Source of the DNA: Eutreptiella sp. 'Long Island Sound 2002'
Lineage: Eukaryota; Euglenozoa; Euglenophyceae; Eutreptiales; Eutreptiaceae
Direction: 5' to 3'
Length of the DNA: 64,000 nt
NCBI GenBank assembly: GCA_964036045.1
Contig: OZ038379.1
Span: 107,958,025-108,022,024, forward strand
The notes below the pieces were generated by a model. That model was not told where the DNA came from and did no database searches. It was given only the letters and a program-made list of their open reading frames with translations. The translations under genes and the position numbers were made by a program. This document shows positions 12,571 to 23,190 of the stretch, piece after piece. Each line of letters starts with the position of its first letter. The stretch's first letter is position 1.

Positions 12571-13002
12571 TTACGCTCCCAGCTCCCGTTGCTCGCTGTC
12601 AGGGGTCCGAGGCCCGGCCTGCCGGGCGTCGGGCCTTTGCCGTCGCCTCTGCTTCCGTGGGGGCTGGGGCTGCAGCGGCGACAGGTTCCTCCGGCGGTAG
12701 CGCCAGTGGCTGAGGGCGATGCCCTGTGCTCGGGGTAGCCAGACATTGGGCTCCGCGTCCGTGATGCGGAGTACCGCCCCCTCTTCCAGGAAAGCCGGCC
12801 ACTCCCGCCCCTGGTTGGGCCATCCCGCCCAATTCACGTCCCGGAGGACCCTTTCGGGGTCCTCCCGGGCCACCCAACCCCCTGGGGGTACTTCTCGGTT
12901 CCCCTCATCCCTCCGGAGGAGCACGGCATCGAAGGGCAGGTTCCTCAACCCCCTGGTTGTCTCTGAGTAGGCCCAGTTCAGCCACCCAGACACCTCCATC
13001 AC
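12571..13002 (-). pseudogene. Minus-strand ORF fragment, unknown family
   Basis: About 143 codons on the minus strand. The first 95 residues have mixed composition with many Trp and charged residues (WVAREDPERVLRDVNWAGW; LEEGAVLRITDAEPNVWLP) and the rest is Arg/Pro/Gln-rich. It is the most downstream piece of the minus-strand block that starts near 17.4 kb. No domain recognised. The flanking 12241-12570 is G-rich and without a convincing ORF. Confidence 0.4.
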
Positions 13003-13248
13003 CAGAAGGAGGGCCTTGCCCCCAAGGGGGTCGGGAATCGCGTCCCAGTCCCGGACCCAATCGCCCCTGGCCTCAGCAGGACGAGGGACCCCAACTGCTC
13101 TCTGTGCCGGCTCCGCCCATGGCTCCTGCGCCAGCCGCGCCGGTTCCGCGCCGGACCCCCGCGGCGCTGGAGCCGTCCAGGGCGTCGCCGTGTAGGCGGG
13201 CGGGCGGCTAGCGGGGGGGCTGGGGTGGTTGGCGGGTGATCAGGTCTC

Positions 13249-14718
13249 CTATGTTGGGGTCGATGTTGTAACTGGGCTGGTGATCGTGGTGGGCGTGGTG
13301 CGGCGGCATCTGCTCGATACCGGGGGGGATGCAACGTACCGTCTGGACTTCTGGCTGCGGGGGCGCCCCGCCGCCCTTCCCCTGTCATCCGCTCTTTCCT
13401 TCCCCCCCCGACCCTTAGGCCCATCCTGCCTGCCCATGGTGGCCGGAGTCACCCTTCCCCTCCCTTTCCCTGGGCTCCCTCCCTGCCTCCAGCCCCTGGC
13501 TGTGGTGTGCTCCATTCTGCCTGGCCCCCTGCCTGTGTCGCGTGTCAGCCGCGCCTTTGCCCTTTCCGCTGGCACCCGTGTCCTTCCCGTGCCCCTGCCT
13601 GTGCTCCTTGCCGTGCCCTGTGTCCCTCCTTCCGCTGCCCGTGCCCTTGCCTGTCCAGTGTGACTGTCCTCCCCCGCTGCTGCTTGCATCGTCGCTCTGC
13701 CCGTGCCCCTGCCCTCCCTCGTCGCCGCGAGCGCCCTTGCCCTTCCCTTGTGTCCGTCCCCTGGCACTGCTGCCCACACTTCCGCCCTCCTCTGGCGCTT
13801 GTCCCCCTCCTCCGCGCACCTCCCTCCCTCTGTCGCCCTCCGCCCCCTGCCCCGCGCCCCCGTGACTTGCACCCCGCGCCGCCTGATTGGCGTCTGCCCC
13901 CTCCTGGACCACACGCTGCTGCAGCTGCAGCAGCGTGATGCCCGGCGGAGTGTGCTTGGGCGTCCGGCCTTCCCTCGGGGAAGGCGGCCTTGGGCGGGTA
14001 CGGCTTTGGGGGGTTCCTGTGGGTGTGGCTGCGCTTGGTGTGGACGCGGTACTTGGCGCCCTCCTTGCCTTCTGCCGCAGCCGTGGCGGTCGGCGGCGAA
14101 GCGCCCGGGGTCCGCGCGAGCCCGTCCCTCGCCGCAGCGGCGTGCCGCGGGCCGTGGCATGGCTGGCAGGGGCGGCGGCCGCGGCACTTTGCCCATCGGG
14201 AGCGCCTCCGGGGGCAGGGCGGCAGAAACAGCGGCCTTGGCGGCGGGAGCGGCCTTTCCGGCCTGCACTCCTTCCGGTGTCGGCGGTTCCGGGTCGTTCG
14301 GGGCCGCCTGGGGCTGCTCGGCTGGCGGCCTGACCGGTACCGCGGCCTCCGCCACTTGCCGCTCCTCGGGCTCCGTGTAAGTTTCCCCCCCTACGCCGGA
14401 GAGACGAAGCAGCGGGAGCGGGACCGGCGGTGGTGGCGGTCGCCCCGCTGGGGATAGCCATCGGAGTGCAACATCGCTGTTATCCTTGTAGGCATGCGCG
14501 GCTGCAGGCATGCCTGTCCCACTACCTCCCAGTGCATCAATGGCGTGATGTGGGCAGTACCGTGCGGTGTTGGAGGGGGGGGGGGGTTGATTATGGTGGT
14601 GGTTCGGGGCGGTTAGGGGCGAGGGGCCATTAACCGGCACTGGGGCGGGGGGGGGGCGAGCCACTCGGCCCACCTGCCGCGCCACAGCCCCAAGGTCGGG
14701 ATGGGGGCTCAGGGCCAT
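13249..14718 (-). pseudogene. Minus-strand Ala/Pro/Gly/Arg-rich ORF of a decayed element
   Basis: 489 codons in one minus frame, 348 in an overlapping one (13415-14461). Composition suggests that the real frame switches. An acidic, plausible stretch (GGETYTEPEERQVAEAAVPV) occurs in the long frame, whereas ITLLQLQQRVVQEGADANQA is in the other. The C-terminal third is built from degenerate Gly/Thr/Gln/Arg repeats, corresponding to a short-period CCTGTG/GCCC-type minisatellite on the plus strand at about 13540-13870. Upstream the same product appears to continue past an in-frame TGA and a TAG. Unknown function. Confidence 0.35.
13912..13937. repeat. 26-bp perfect palindrome
   Basis: The 13-bp left arm CACGCTGCTGCAG is followed directly by its exact reverse complement, with no spacer. 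It lies inside the plausible minus-strand coding stretch LLQLQQR, so it may be a by-product of CAG/CTG codons and not a binding site. Confidence 0.8.
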
Positions 14719-15771
14719 TGGCCCTCAGAGGTCGTCGGGCGTTGCCGGGGGGAGCCGCACAAGGTGGACCCCCGTAACGGCGGTGACCTCCTGGGTCCGA
14801 AGGAAGGCGTGCACCCCGTCCCGCGCCTCGGGCGCCGGAACGGGGAGGCGGGGCACGGGCGCTGCCCCGTAGGGGCGGGTGGGGGTGACTCCCAGGACCT
14901 GCTACGGGTCTCCGCGGGTCGTGATGGCAAGGACGAGCAGGGGAGCGCCCGGGCGCTCTTGACAGAGGACCTGCCCTCTGTGGTGGGCCCCCCTGGTCCT
15001 GAAGAGGGGGGGGGGACCAGCGCGGTTGGGCCCAGCAGCAGGGCGCATGGGTGGCAGGCGGGAGGGCGGGGCACTAGGTGGGCTCTCTGAGGAAGGCCTC
15101 GCACAAGACCGCGTACGGGGGGGTTGGCTTGGTGCCGTTGTACACCGAGTTGGTCGGGCGGGGGCGGGCGGGCGTCCCGCCCGCGCCTTCGACGAATATC
15201 GTGACTTCGCCCAATTCTAAGTCCTCGTTCGGCGGATGTAGGAGGTGGAGCGCCGCGTCCAGTTCAGACATCCCTCCCGGGTACCTGGCCGGCGCCTGGT
15301 TCAGGTACGGGGTTGCCTCCATGGAGTGGCAGGTCTTCAGGGCAGGCAGCAGGGCCGGGGCGCTGCTGTGGAGGGAGGTGGCCCACTCTTTGCCCGTTAG
15401 CCGCAGGGTGCAACCCATGGACGAGGGGCCGGCCCGACTGGTTGGACGTGCGCCACTCCATCCAGTACCCGTAGAGAGCCACGTCGGGGGCTATGAGCCC
15501 GGCCAACGGCGTTCACGACCCGGTGCATCGCTGGGAGCAGCGTGGGGGCTCCTGCTCCGTTCAGTGCGCGGACGGCGGGGAGGGCGGCCTCGCCAGGGAA
15601 GGTCCTGGCGCTGCCTGCTGGGTTGTGCAGGGCGGCGGCGTGCGCCGCGTGCGCCTCTGCCACCGCGCCCGCTACCATGCCCCGATCGGCTGCCCCTTGC
15701 GCTTGGCGGCGGGATCTGGCATGCTCCGGCGCGTCCCCCTTCGGCAGGGCATTGTGCTGGAGGCTCTGCAA
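14719..15771 (-). pseudogene. Minus-strand ORF fragments between the LINE 3' motif and the Pro/Gly-rich ORF
   Basis: Three overlapping minus-strand pieces look protein-like in turn. 15397-15771 is Ala/His-rich. 15264-15506 contains APDVALYGYWMEWRTSN. 15074-15418 contains MSELDAALHLLHPPNEDLEL and KPTPPYAVLCEAFLREPT. Around 14720-14960 a plausible stretch (GVHAFLRTQEVTAVTGVHLV) contains an in-frame TAG further upstream. This reads as one ancestral coding region with several frameshifts. No known domain recognised. Confidence 0.35.
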
Positions 15772-16343
15772 TGCGCGTCGTCAGGTGGGGGTGAGGGCAC
15801 GAACATGTGCGACAAGTGCGCGACAGACGTGGGGTCCCTCAGGTGCGCGTGGATCCACAGGAGGCGCGCACCTGCGGGGCCCGCTTGACCGTTTGAGGGG
15901 GTCTGCGAGCCCTCCATGCGTCGCTGCAGCGCCTCCTCCTCCGTGCGCCCGCGCCGGCCCGCGTCCGGCTCCGGCCACGGGCACGCTGCTACCTGGGAGT
16001 ACTGCCCGCACCTTTTGGCGCTTGTCAGTATGGCGGAGGACACCGTGTCACACTCCCCACAGAGATGGCAGGTGTGCGGGAGGTGGGAGGCCGGGGACCA
16101 GGGATCGAGGCAGCGAAGCCAGAGGTTGTCCCTCCGTTGGCGAAGTGGTCCCCAGAGTTCCAGCAGGCGGGCGCGGACGCGGCGCCGATAGACCCTACCG
16201 ACCGTTTTCTGCAGGAGCGCCTGCCACGTGTCGTCAGGGAGTATCTTGTGGTCGTGGAAGGCCCCTATGAGGTCATCCCAGGCCGCGCGGGGGTGCCCCT
16301 GGGGGGATGTCATATAGGTGTGACATCCGGTGAGGTGACGCAC
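15672..16343 (-). pseudogene. LINE C-terminal region with CxxC zinc-like motif
   Basis: 223 minus-strand codons. A basic helical stretch (VGRVYRRRVRARLLELWGPL) is followed by HTCHLCGECDT, at plus coordinates about 16040-16085. This resembles the CxxC...H...C motif near the C-terminus of many LINE ORF2 proteins. It directly follows the RNase H-like segment in the same orientation. The second half of the motif is degraded, with no clear His-Cys pair. The protein-like sequence continues beyond it toward 15.0 kb, which is longer than usual for a LINE tail. Confidence 0.45.
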
Positions 16344-16352
16344 AAGAGCGTC

Positions 16353-17424
16353 TCATCGGCACCCGTCCTCGGTGCCCCGGTGGAGGAGGGCCAACAGGGT
16401 GCCGTCCGCGACCGCCTCCCAGCCGAGCCTGCGCCCCCCGCAGCCGTCCAGCTCCCGGCGCAGCGCGGTGGCGAGGTCAGTGGGGAGCATGATGAGCAGG
16501 GCCCCTGGAATGTCGCCCAGCCTGGACAGCACGTCATCGCACGTAGGCCCCTCTTTTATGAAGCGCGCCACAGTGAGCCGGGTGCCCCCGTCCTCTGGAG
16601 GGAGCGACCGGTCGGTGGCTGCGTCGCACCCCAATGTGTGTGTCTCGGTGGCTCAGAGCAGGTTTGCGGCCTGGAGCATGAGGCGGGCAGAAGGGGTGCT
16701 CAGAGGAGCGAGGACACATCGCCTCCCCACCCCGTATGGGGCCCCTGGGCTGCCTGCAGCCATTCCGTCATGGCCGCCGCGTCCCACGGGCGCTCAGGAC
16801 CCGTGCCGCAAATCACCGTTGGCCGCGGCCGGGTGTGTGGCCCCCACCCCTCGAGTGGGAGAGCGGCGAACTGCGGTGTGGGAGTCCCAGGTGCGCGCGT
16901 TGTTTGCGCAGCAGCTGCACCATTCGCGCGCCCACTCCGCGCCCACAATGTGCGCCTCCCTCGCGGTCATGGAATTGCAACCGATGCTCCACGGTGGGAA
17001 GAGAGGGTCCTGGAGGTGCTTTGAGAAACCCCTGGGCAGGTCCCGGTAACGGTGAGGCTCCTCCTGCGGGGGACACTCCAGGGTGCCGTTCAGGAGGCGA
17101 AGGGAGGCCACGAAGTCCCTGCCGGGGTGCGGGGGAGGGAAGGGGCGCAGTCGCCTTCTGCCGCAGTGAGCCATCGGTGCACCGGGCCGCCGCGCTGTGG
17201 GGCGCGCAGGGGAGGTGCTCCAGCCGGTGGTTGCGGAGCTCCCACACGAAATCTGCCAGCCTGAGCATGCGCTTGAGGAACTCAACCACGTAGTTCCCCC
17301 CCTGGCGGGTCGTAGAAGGCAATCGCGCGGAGCTGCGCCTCCGCTGCTTCGGGCACCAGCCTAGAACAGAAGACCTCCGTCCACTCGGCGCCGCCAGAAC
17401 GCCACGAAGCCACCCATAGCGCAT
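16353..17424 (-). pseudogene. RNase H-like domain of a 5'-truncated minus-strand LINE
   Basis: Read right to left in shifting frames. CTDGSLRQK (plus about 17155-17187) resembles the first catalytic Asp motif of RNase H. MTAREAHIVGAEWAREW (plus about 16926-16976) resembles the Glu helix. A later stretch (LGCDAATDRSL, near 16600-16634) is a weak match to the terminal H/N-AD motif. At least two frameshifts separate these. Before the RNase H the protein reads FLKRMLRLADFVWELRNHRL, and nothing RT-like precedes it; the coding signal ends abruptly near 17430, as expected for 5' truncation at insertion. RNase H in LINEs removes RNA from the cDNA hybrid. Confidence 0.45.
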
Positions 17425-18069
17425 TGTCCCTGGACGGGAGCTGTCAGGCCGCCTCTACACCTATTATTTTTGTGGGGCATTCTGCGGCCAAAACCGCATT
17501 TACGCTACCGCACTGGATCTGAAACGGCCGCGGTGCCAAAAATTTGTCGTTCAAACATGAATTTCTGCAAAATCCATTGCTTGAATACATTTGATTCCTT
17601 GGCACCAAAGTGTGGATGTGTCAGAACATTACAATGCTGTGGTTGAATCTAAAGATGCCTGCCAAAAGATTTTTTTAGTGAAATGTTTGTTATGAAAAGC
17701 TGGGGTATTGACGAGCATATCACATTATAACTGCATGGTGCAAGACAAAAAGCACAAGGACAATGTGAATCGTGTGTAGATCAGGGTCAATCTATGTTGT
17801 CCACATACATTGCAATGGTTTCCATTTTGTATTGTGTTGGACAAGTAAGTAATTCATTTCTCCACACAACTTCAGTTTTTGTTTTGCCCGAAATATTGGA
17901 TGTGCATGACATCTTGGCACTCGAAATGAGCCATGCGTCAACTCTTATTATGAATGATAGACAAAAACCACAAAATGTTCAAAACAAGCTTAATACACAG
18001 CAAAGATGTGTCAATTTTGTCAACCAATAGGATAGAATCTGGGTTTTGGCCACTTTGTGCCCGGTAAAA
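17425..18069. other. AT-rich spacer between two minus-strand LINE remnants
   Basis: No gene seen. Composition is clearly lower in GC than both flanks, which supports two separate insertions and not one long element. Confidence 0.55.
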
Positions 18070-19473
18070 TCAAAGGTGTAGTACCGCCTGCCGGTCGTGG
18101 GGCCAGAGGAGTCGCGAGTGCACGCAGCCCAGGTGCATGTGCACCGGGGTCCATTCCTGGCCCCCACAGAGAAGGCACAGCTGTGGGAGGATGGTGACGC
18201 CAGAGTGTCGCTCCGTTTGGATGCGGAGGCTCTGTTGCACCGGTATGTGGCTGTTCCTGGCTCGCAGCTCCTGATGGTTGGTGGCTGCCGCAATGAGGTC
18301 CCGGCCGTGGACCTAGGCCGTGGCCTGGGACGCGCCCAGGGGCGTATGTCCTCGGTGCTTCGACGCGTGGTCGAGCTGTGCCTGCTGTGCGACCGCGGCG
18401 AGCGTCTGCATGGTGGGGGGCCGCAGTTCAAGGTGGCTGTCATGGCCGGCAATAATGAGCTGGGCGTTGCTGGGGCCTGGCGGCGTGTTCTGCAGGAAGG
18501 TCTTCTGGGACACCGCACAGTCTGCTTTGTGCAACAGCGCGTTGCTGTGGTGGAAGGTGGCCCGGGCAAACCAGAATTGGTGCTCGGTGTGGTGCCCGCG
18601 CACGCAAGGGCTGTCCTGAAGCCACTGCAGGGGCATCTGGTTGACCGCCTTTGCCGCGCCCGCGAGGACCCCTGTGACCCGCTCGCAGTCCGCGTGCCTC
18701 AGGAGGTGGTGGATGATGTCGGCGTCCACTGTATGGACGCACGGCCTGCGGGTGCCGTACTGCAGGGATAGGGAGGCGCCCACCCCCTCCCTGGCGGATA
18801 CCAAGCCCGAGATGGCCACCGCCCACGTTTGGGTGAGGTCAGCAGCGAGGGGGACACTAGTGGCGTGCCTGCAGCACCCGCCCCCCGATGCGTCAGAGGA
18901 CCTATGGCCCCAGGCCTCTGGGATCCAAAAGTACGCGTCGCAGTTGAGCCAACCCGCGTTGAGGGCGGCGGAGTGCCAGTTGGGGTCGGGGTGGCCGGGG
19001 GTGAACTGGTCCACGCTCACGGCCAGAATGTCCTCAGAGCGGATCGCCGGATGGTCGTGGAACGGGAATTCAGCTCCGGTGACCGTGATCGCCCAGGACA
19101 GGAGCGCCGTTACGTGCTCCCTGAGCCACGCCGGGCCTCCGCGTTGGTGCAGCACCAGGTGCCCTGCGTCTTCCGGCTGGTCCTCCAGCGTGTGCACCGC
19201 CATGTGTGGGTCGTGTCGCACCGCCGTAGCCAGCAGCAGGGTGGTGCTGCGGGGTAGCCCACGGGGACTGGGCTGGCCTGCCGCCACCTGCACTATCACC
19301 CACTCAGACCGCAGCTGCGCCTGTTCAGTCGCCCCGGCGCACTGGTTGTCCGTGGTCACCAACCACACCGGTGTCGGTGCGTGAAGTTGTGGACGTAGGG
19401 GCTCCGGCCACGCCACGTCCGCATTGGGCGCCTGGTGTTCGCCGTTCGCCAGCACGTCGCGGATGAGGTACAT
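18070..19473 (-). pseudogene. LINE ORF2 3' part: RNase H-like region plus C-terminal zinc motif
   Basis: A minus frame of 386 codons (18313-19473) ends at a TAG, but the same frame then runs on to a TGA at 18070-18072, so only one nonsense codon interrupts it. Candidate RNase H motifs are VWLVTTDNQ near the N-terminus, VDADIIHHLL (Asp) and LLHKADCAVSQ (the terminal AD motif, with His where Asn is usual). Beyond the stop lies CLLCGGQEWTPVHMHLGC, a CxxC...H...C motif typical of LINE C-termini. The coding region stops a few bases before AT-rich sequence, with no poly-A visible. Product incomplete: no RT is present upstream. Confidence 0.55.
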
Positions 19474-19905
19474 GAGGGCTGCCGGCGGGTGGTACGCCGC
19501 CCCCTGCGTGGTGGGGGATAGGCTGCTCTGACGGCAGTAGTTCCGGATGTGGAGGTGCAGGCCGTCCGGGGTAGGCCAGTGTGGGCGTCCTGTTTAGCCC
19601 TCGTGGGTTTGTTTAGCCTCAGGCGGGGGTCCTGCGTGCCGGTAGTATGGAACAGGTGCACCAGGACCTCCCGCCATTCAGGGTGGTCGGTGGGCCCCTG
19701 CTCGCGACGGCAGTAGTGGACGTGCTCATCGTCGTACTCGTTGAGGCACCCCCGCTCCGCTGCTGGCCATGGGTCGTTGTTGTCTGGAAAGGCGTGGTGC
19801 GGCCCGTGGTGCCCGTGCCAGGGCGTCGTGTGTGGCGTAGCGTGACGACATTGCCTGGGGGGGACTGCAGCTCGATGTGCGCCCCCCTGTGGCACTTGAT
19901 GGGGT
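19474..19905 (-). pseudogene. Upstream fragment of the same minus-strand LINE
   Basis: Minus-strand residues such as ERGCLNEYDDEHVHYCRREQ and HPEWREVLVHLFHTTGT, at plus about 19640-19790, look coding and lie just upstream of the RNase H-like region, offset by a frameshift. The signal ends at about 19905, where a tandem array begins. The junction is the 5' truncation point of the insertion or a rearrangement. Confidence 0.4.
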
Positions 19906-19914
19906 TGTAGAGCC

Positions 19915-20825
19915 TATAAATGGCCAATTTCGGCCAAGTTTTGGTCAAAAATGGCTTCTTTTGCTGCACATGCATGCCTTAAGACTTAAATTGTGTTGTT
20001 GTGAACTTGATGTCCATACTACTTGCAGTTTTACATCCAGCACCCTCAAAATAGGGGAGGGGGGTCTTGGAATTGCTTGTTTGAGGCCAAAAAACTCAAC
20101 TCTTCACCATGAAGTGGCCAATTTGGCCAACCTCTGATGCCAAATGGAACATTTTGCTGCAGAGCATGCTGTACATTCTGTTCTCGTGATCCATATGTCC
20201 ATTATACTTGCAGTTTTGCGTCCAGCACCCTCAACACTGGGGGGAGGTTCTTGGAATTGCTTATCTGAGGCCAAAAAAAAGAGTTTTTGACTATAAAATT
20301 TCCAGTTTTGGCCACTTTTTGATGAAGAATTGCACATTTTGCTGCACATGCATGCTGTACATTGTGTGCTTGGCATCTTTGTGTCCATAATACGTGCAGG
20401 TTCACTTTCATCACCCTCAAAGTAGGGGTGGTTCTTGGAATTGCTTGTCCGAGGCCAAATTCTGAATTTGTGACCATAAATTGGCCAATTTTGGCCAATT
20501 TGTGATGAACACTGGCACATTTTGCTGCACATGCCTGCTGTACATTGTGTAGCTGTCATCCTTAAGTCCATACCACTTGCATACCACTTGCATCCAGCAA
20601 CCTCAAAATGGGGGCTAGGGGGGCTCTTGGAATTGCTTGTCTGAGGCCAAAGAACTGAATTGTTGACTATAAAATGGCCAATTTTGGCCAATTTTGGATG
20701 AAAAATGGCACACTTTGCTGCAGATACATGCTGTAGATTGTGTTATTGTGATCTCGATGTCCATACTACTTGCAGCTTTACATCCAGCACCCTCAAAAGA
20801 GGGGGGAGGGGTTCTTGGAGTTCTG
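19915..20825 (+). repeat. Tandem array, five diverged units of about 190 bp
   Basis: TGGCCAATTTTGGCCAATTT-like starts recur near 19920, 20115, 20300, 20481 and 20674. Each is followed by a TTTGCTGCACATGCATGCTG-like block, CATACTACTTGCAG, CATCCAGCACCCTCAAA and GGTTCTTGGAATTGCTTG. Units differ by substitutions and short indels. Open frames across it (both strands) are periodic shadows. This is a short satellite array abutting the LINE truncation point. Confidence 0.85.
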
Positions 20826-22591
20826 GGGCCAATCAGGATGATCTGTCGTTGGCTGATTCTTGTTTCCACGTAGGCACTCAGCCCTTCTTACGGTGAAGTT
20901 ATCTTGCGCGATGCTTTGATCTGGTCACTGTGCGACCTTAGAGTGTGCGTATCAGCGGCTTATGTTGCCGCCTCATGTTTGCTTGCAGACACCTCTAAAG
21001 GCTAAGGTATATGGGTACAGCAGTCATTCCATTGAACATGTTTCAAAAACGGTTTGTATGCATTTTCCTGCATGCACCATCCTTGTGCACTTGTGCTTTT
21101 TGAAATCGTTCAGTTCATAGACCGTGACAACGCAAACGATAATTCAGTCGCTAAACCATCGCTTATCCCGACGTTGACAGCAACACAATGATTCCATTTG
21201 GGGAGAAAATGTGCCGCTTTTGGCCAAGTAATGTTATGGTTGTTTGTGTTATGTGCCATAATGTATTCATGTACACATTTAGTGCCATATATCTGCGACG
21301 GATTTGCTGATGGACGGTGAATGCAACAAGGGGGAAAAAATGATTCACTGCTTCGATGTTTGGTTGACAAGTGTTTTGATGGCTACCAACGGGTAGATGA
21401 CCATTCATGGAAGGCAAAACAAAGCATGGATTTAGCAAATCACCACAAGTAAATCAAACATTCAAAACCCCTCATTTTCAAAAGAAATGAACAAAATAAT
21501 TGTGAATCAGGAAAAACAGAAGTTTATCAAAAATCTTGTATTGCATATTGAGTAGATAAGACACAATTTGAAACGATATCAAAAAAAGGGGGTTTTCAAT
21601 TTGATTATCGGAATCGTAATTGTCACAAAGAACTCCGAAGCTTTCCGCTAATTCATTGCAACCCATTCCTTTGACTTTGACTTTCAAAAATTGTAGATTG
21701 TGAATCTTTGACCAAATGGGAAACTTGTTTCAAAATGCATAAAACATTGAAAAAGTTGCATGTCACACAGCAGAAGCAGAAACTGGGAAAATAATGCCTG
21801 TGTGACACGAGATCTCCAAACAAAAATGAAACATATTGGGGTAAAGGAACCCTAAAACAAATCATTTCAATAACAACGCAGCGACAATACGGCACCGGTA
21901 CAACCTATGATAGTGGTGCATCCCAAGATGAGAAAACGGTGCCCAACAAAACACAAATGAACATGAGTTGTGGCGGTACAGAATTAGGGTAATCATGTGA
22001 AGCATGAAAATTTGTGATTATATGTATGCGACAATGTAGAGATCCCTTTATTATTTCCCCTTAGATATTCATTAATGCATTAGCCCAGAGAATTCGTTCT
22101 CTCTTTACAAAAATTTATCTCGTGCTCTCAGAGAAGCATGTCAAAATTCCTGCAATATTTTCATCGCAAATTGTCCATCGCCCAATCCATCCATCGACCT
22201 TGCACACGTCAGAGGCGAACAATGAGCCATTCACCTTTTGCCATGTCCCCATAAGGCACCTGCCGATAACGCATCCTTTTATTCGCTTCTATTTCATTGT
22301 TTTATTCATACACTGCCAATTTGTTGTGCATTGAACCTTCTCCCAGATTGGCAAACTACCAAATAGCCCGAAGATTGCATACCGCCATCTTCTATGATCC
22401 TATGCAACATGCAGTCCCCAGTTTTGCACCGTGGGCAAACTGCAAAACCCGAGGAGATGAAAAACACCATTTCACGCGCAGTTCTCCCGCTTAAATGCCC
22501 CAGAACATATGGTTTTTATCAAACTCAATCAAATTTAGCAAATTCGTGCCAATTGAATCAAATTTATCAAAATGCATGAACGTTGGAGCAT
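20826..22591. other. AT-rich spacer
   Basis: About 1.8 kb with no supported gene or repeat. All open frames are under 95 codons with no recognisable domain. Confidence 0.5.
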
Positions 22592-23190
22592 TATGAGCTG
22601 TTCACAAGAAATGCTGGTGGGCCAAAGCTTTGCAACAATGGTTGTTAACGTTACTTCTGAACATTTGTAATTTTTTCACTTGGATGTGAATGAAGGGGTT
22701 CGATGCCAATGTCACATATTGTTATTTGTGACCAGAAATGCACCACAATACCACCAATCTAGGCCAAAGAGCATGAAGGGTGGAGTGGGGTGAGCCGTTC
22801 AGGAAACAAACTGGGCCAAACCTTTGGAAAAATGCTTCCGAGCATGAGTCATGAACTTATTTAATGCTTCTGCTTGGATTTCATCCCAGCTGTTTGTATA
22901 CAAAGCCACATTTTGTGATTTGTGACCAGAAGTGCACAACAATGCCACCAATATATGCATGAAGGGTGCAGTAATGTGAGCTGTTCTTGGAACTAGGTTG
23001 GCCAAACCTTTGGAACAATGCTTGTGAACATTAGTCATGAATATATTTAATGCTTTCGCTTGGATTTGATTGAACATGTTTGATGACAAAGCCACATTGT
23101 GTGCTTTTTAACCCCAAGTCCACTAATGCCAGAAGTATAGGGCAAAATTCATGAAGGTTGGAGTATTATAAGTATTGTGAGTAATGGGCG
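22592..23190 (+). repeat. Second tandem array, about three units of about 190 bp
   Basis: GAGCTGTTC (or GAGCCGTTC) followed by GGGCCAAA.CTTTG recurs near 22597, 22791 and 22978, spacing 194 and 187 bp. Shared internal blocks are TTTGTGACCAGAAATGCAC and GCATGAAGGGTG. The third unit decays toward 23190. The consensus does not resemble the 19.9-kb array although the period is the same. Confidence 0.8.

Noticed and set aside
20104-20691. 195-codon minus-strand ORF with a repeating Cys/Ser pattern
   Set aside because: Its periodicity equals the 190-bp tandem array; it is repeat translation.
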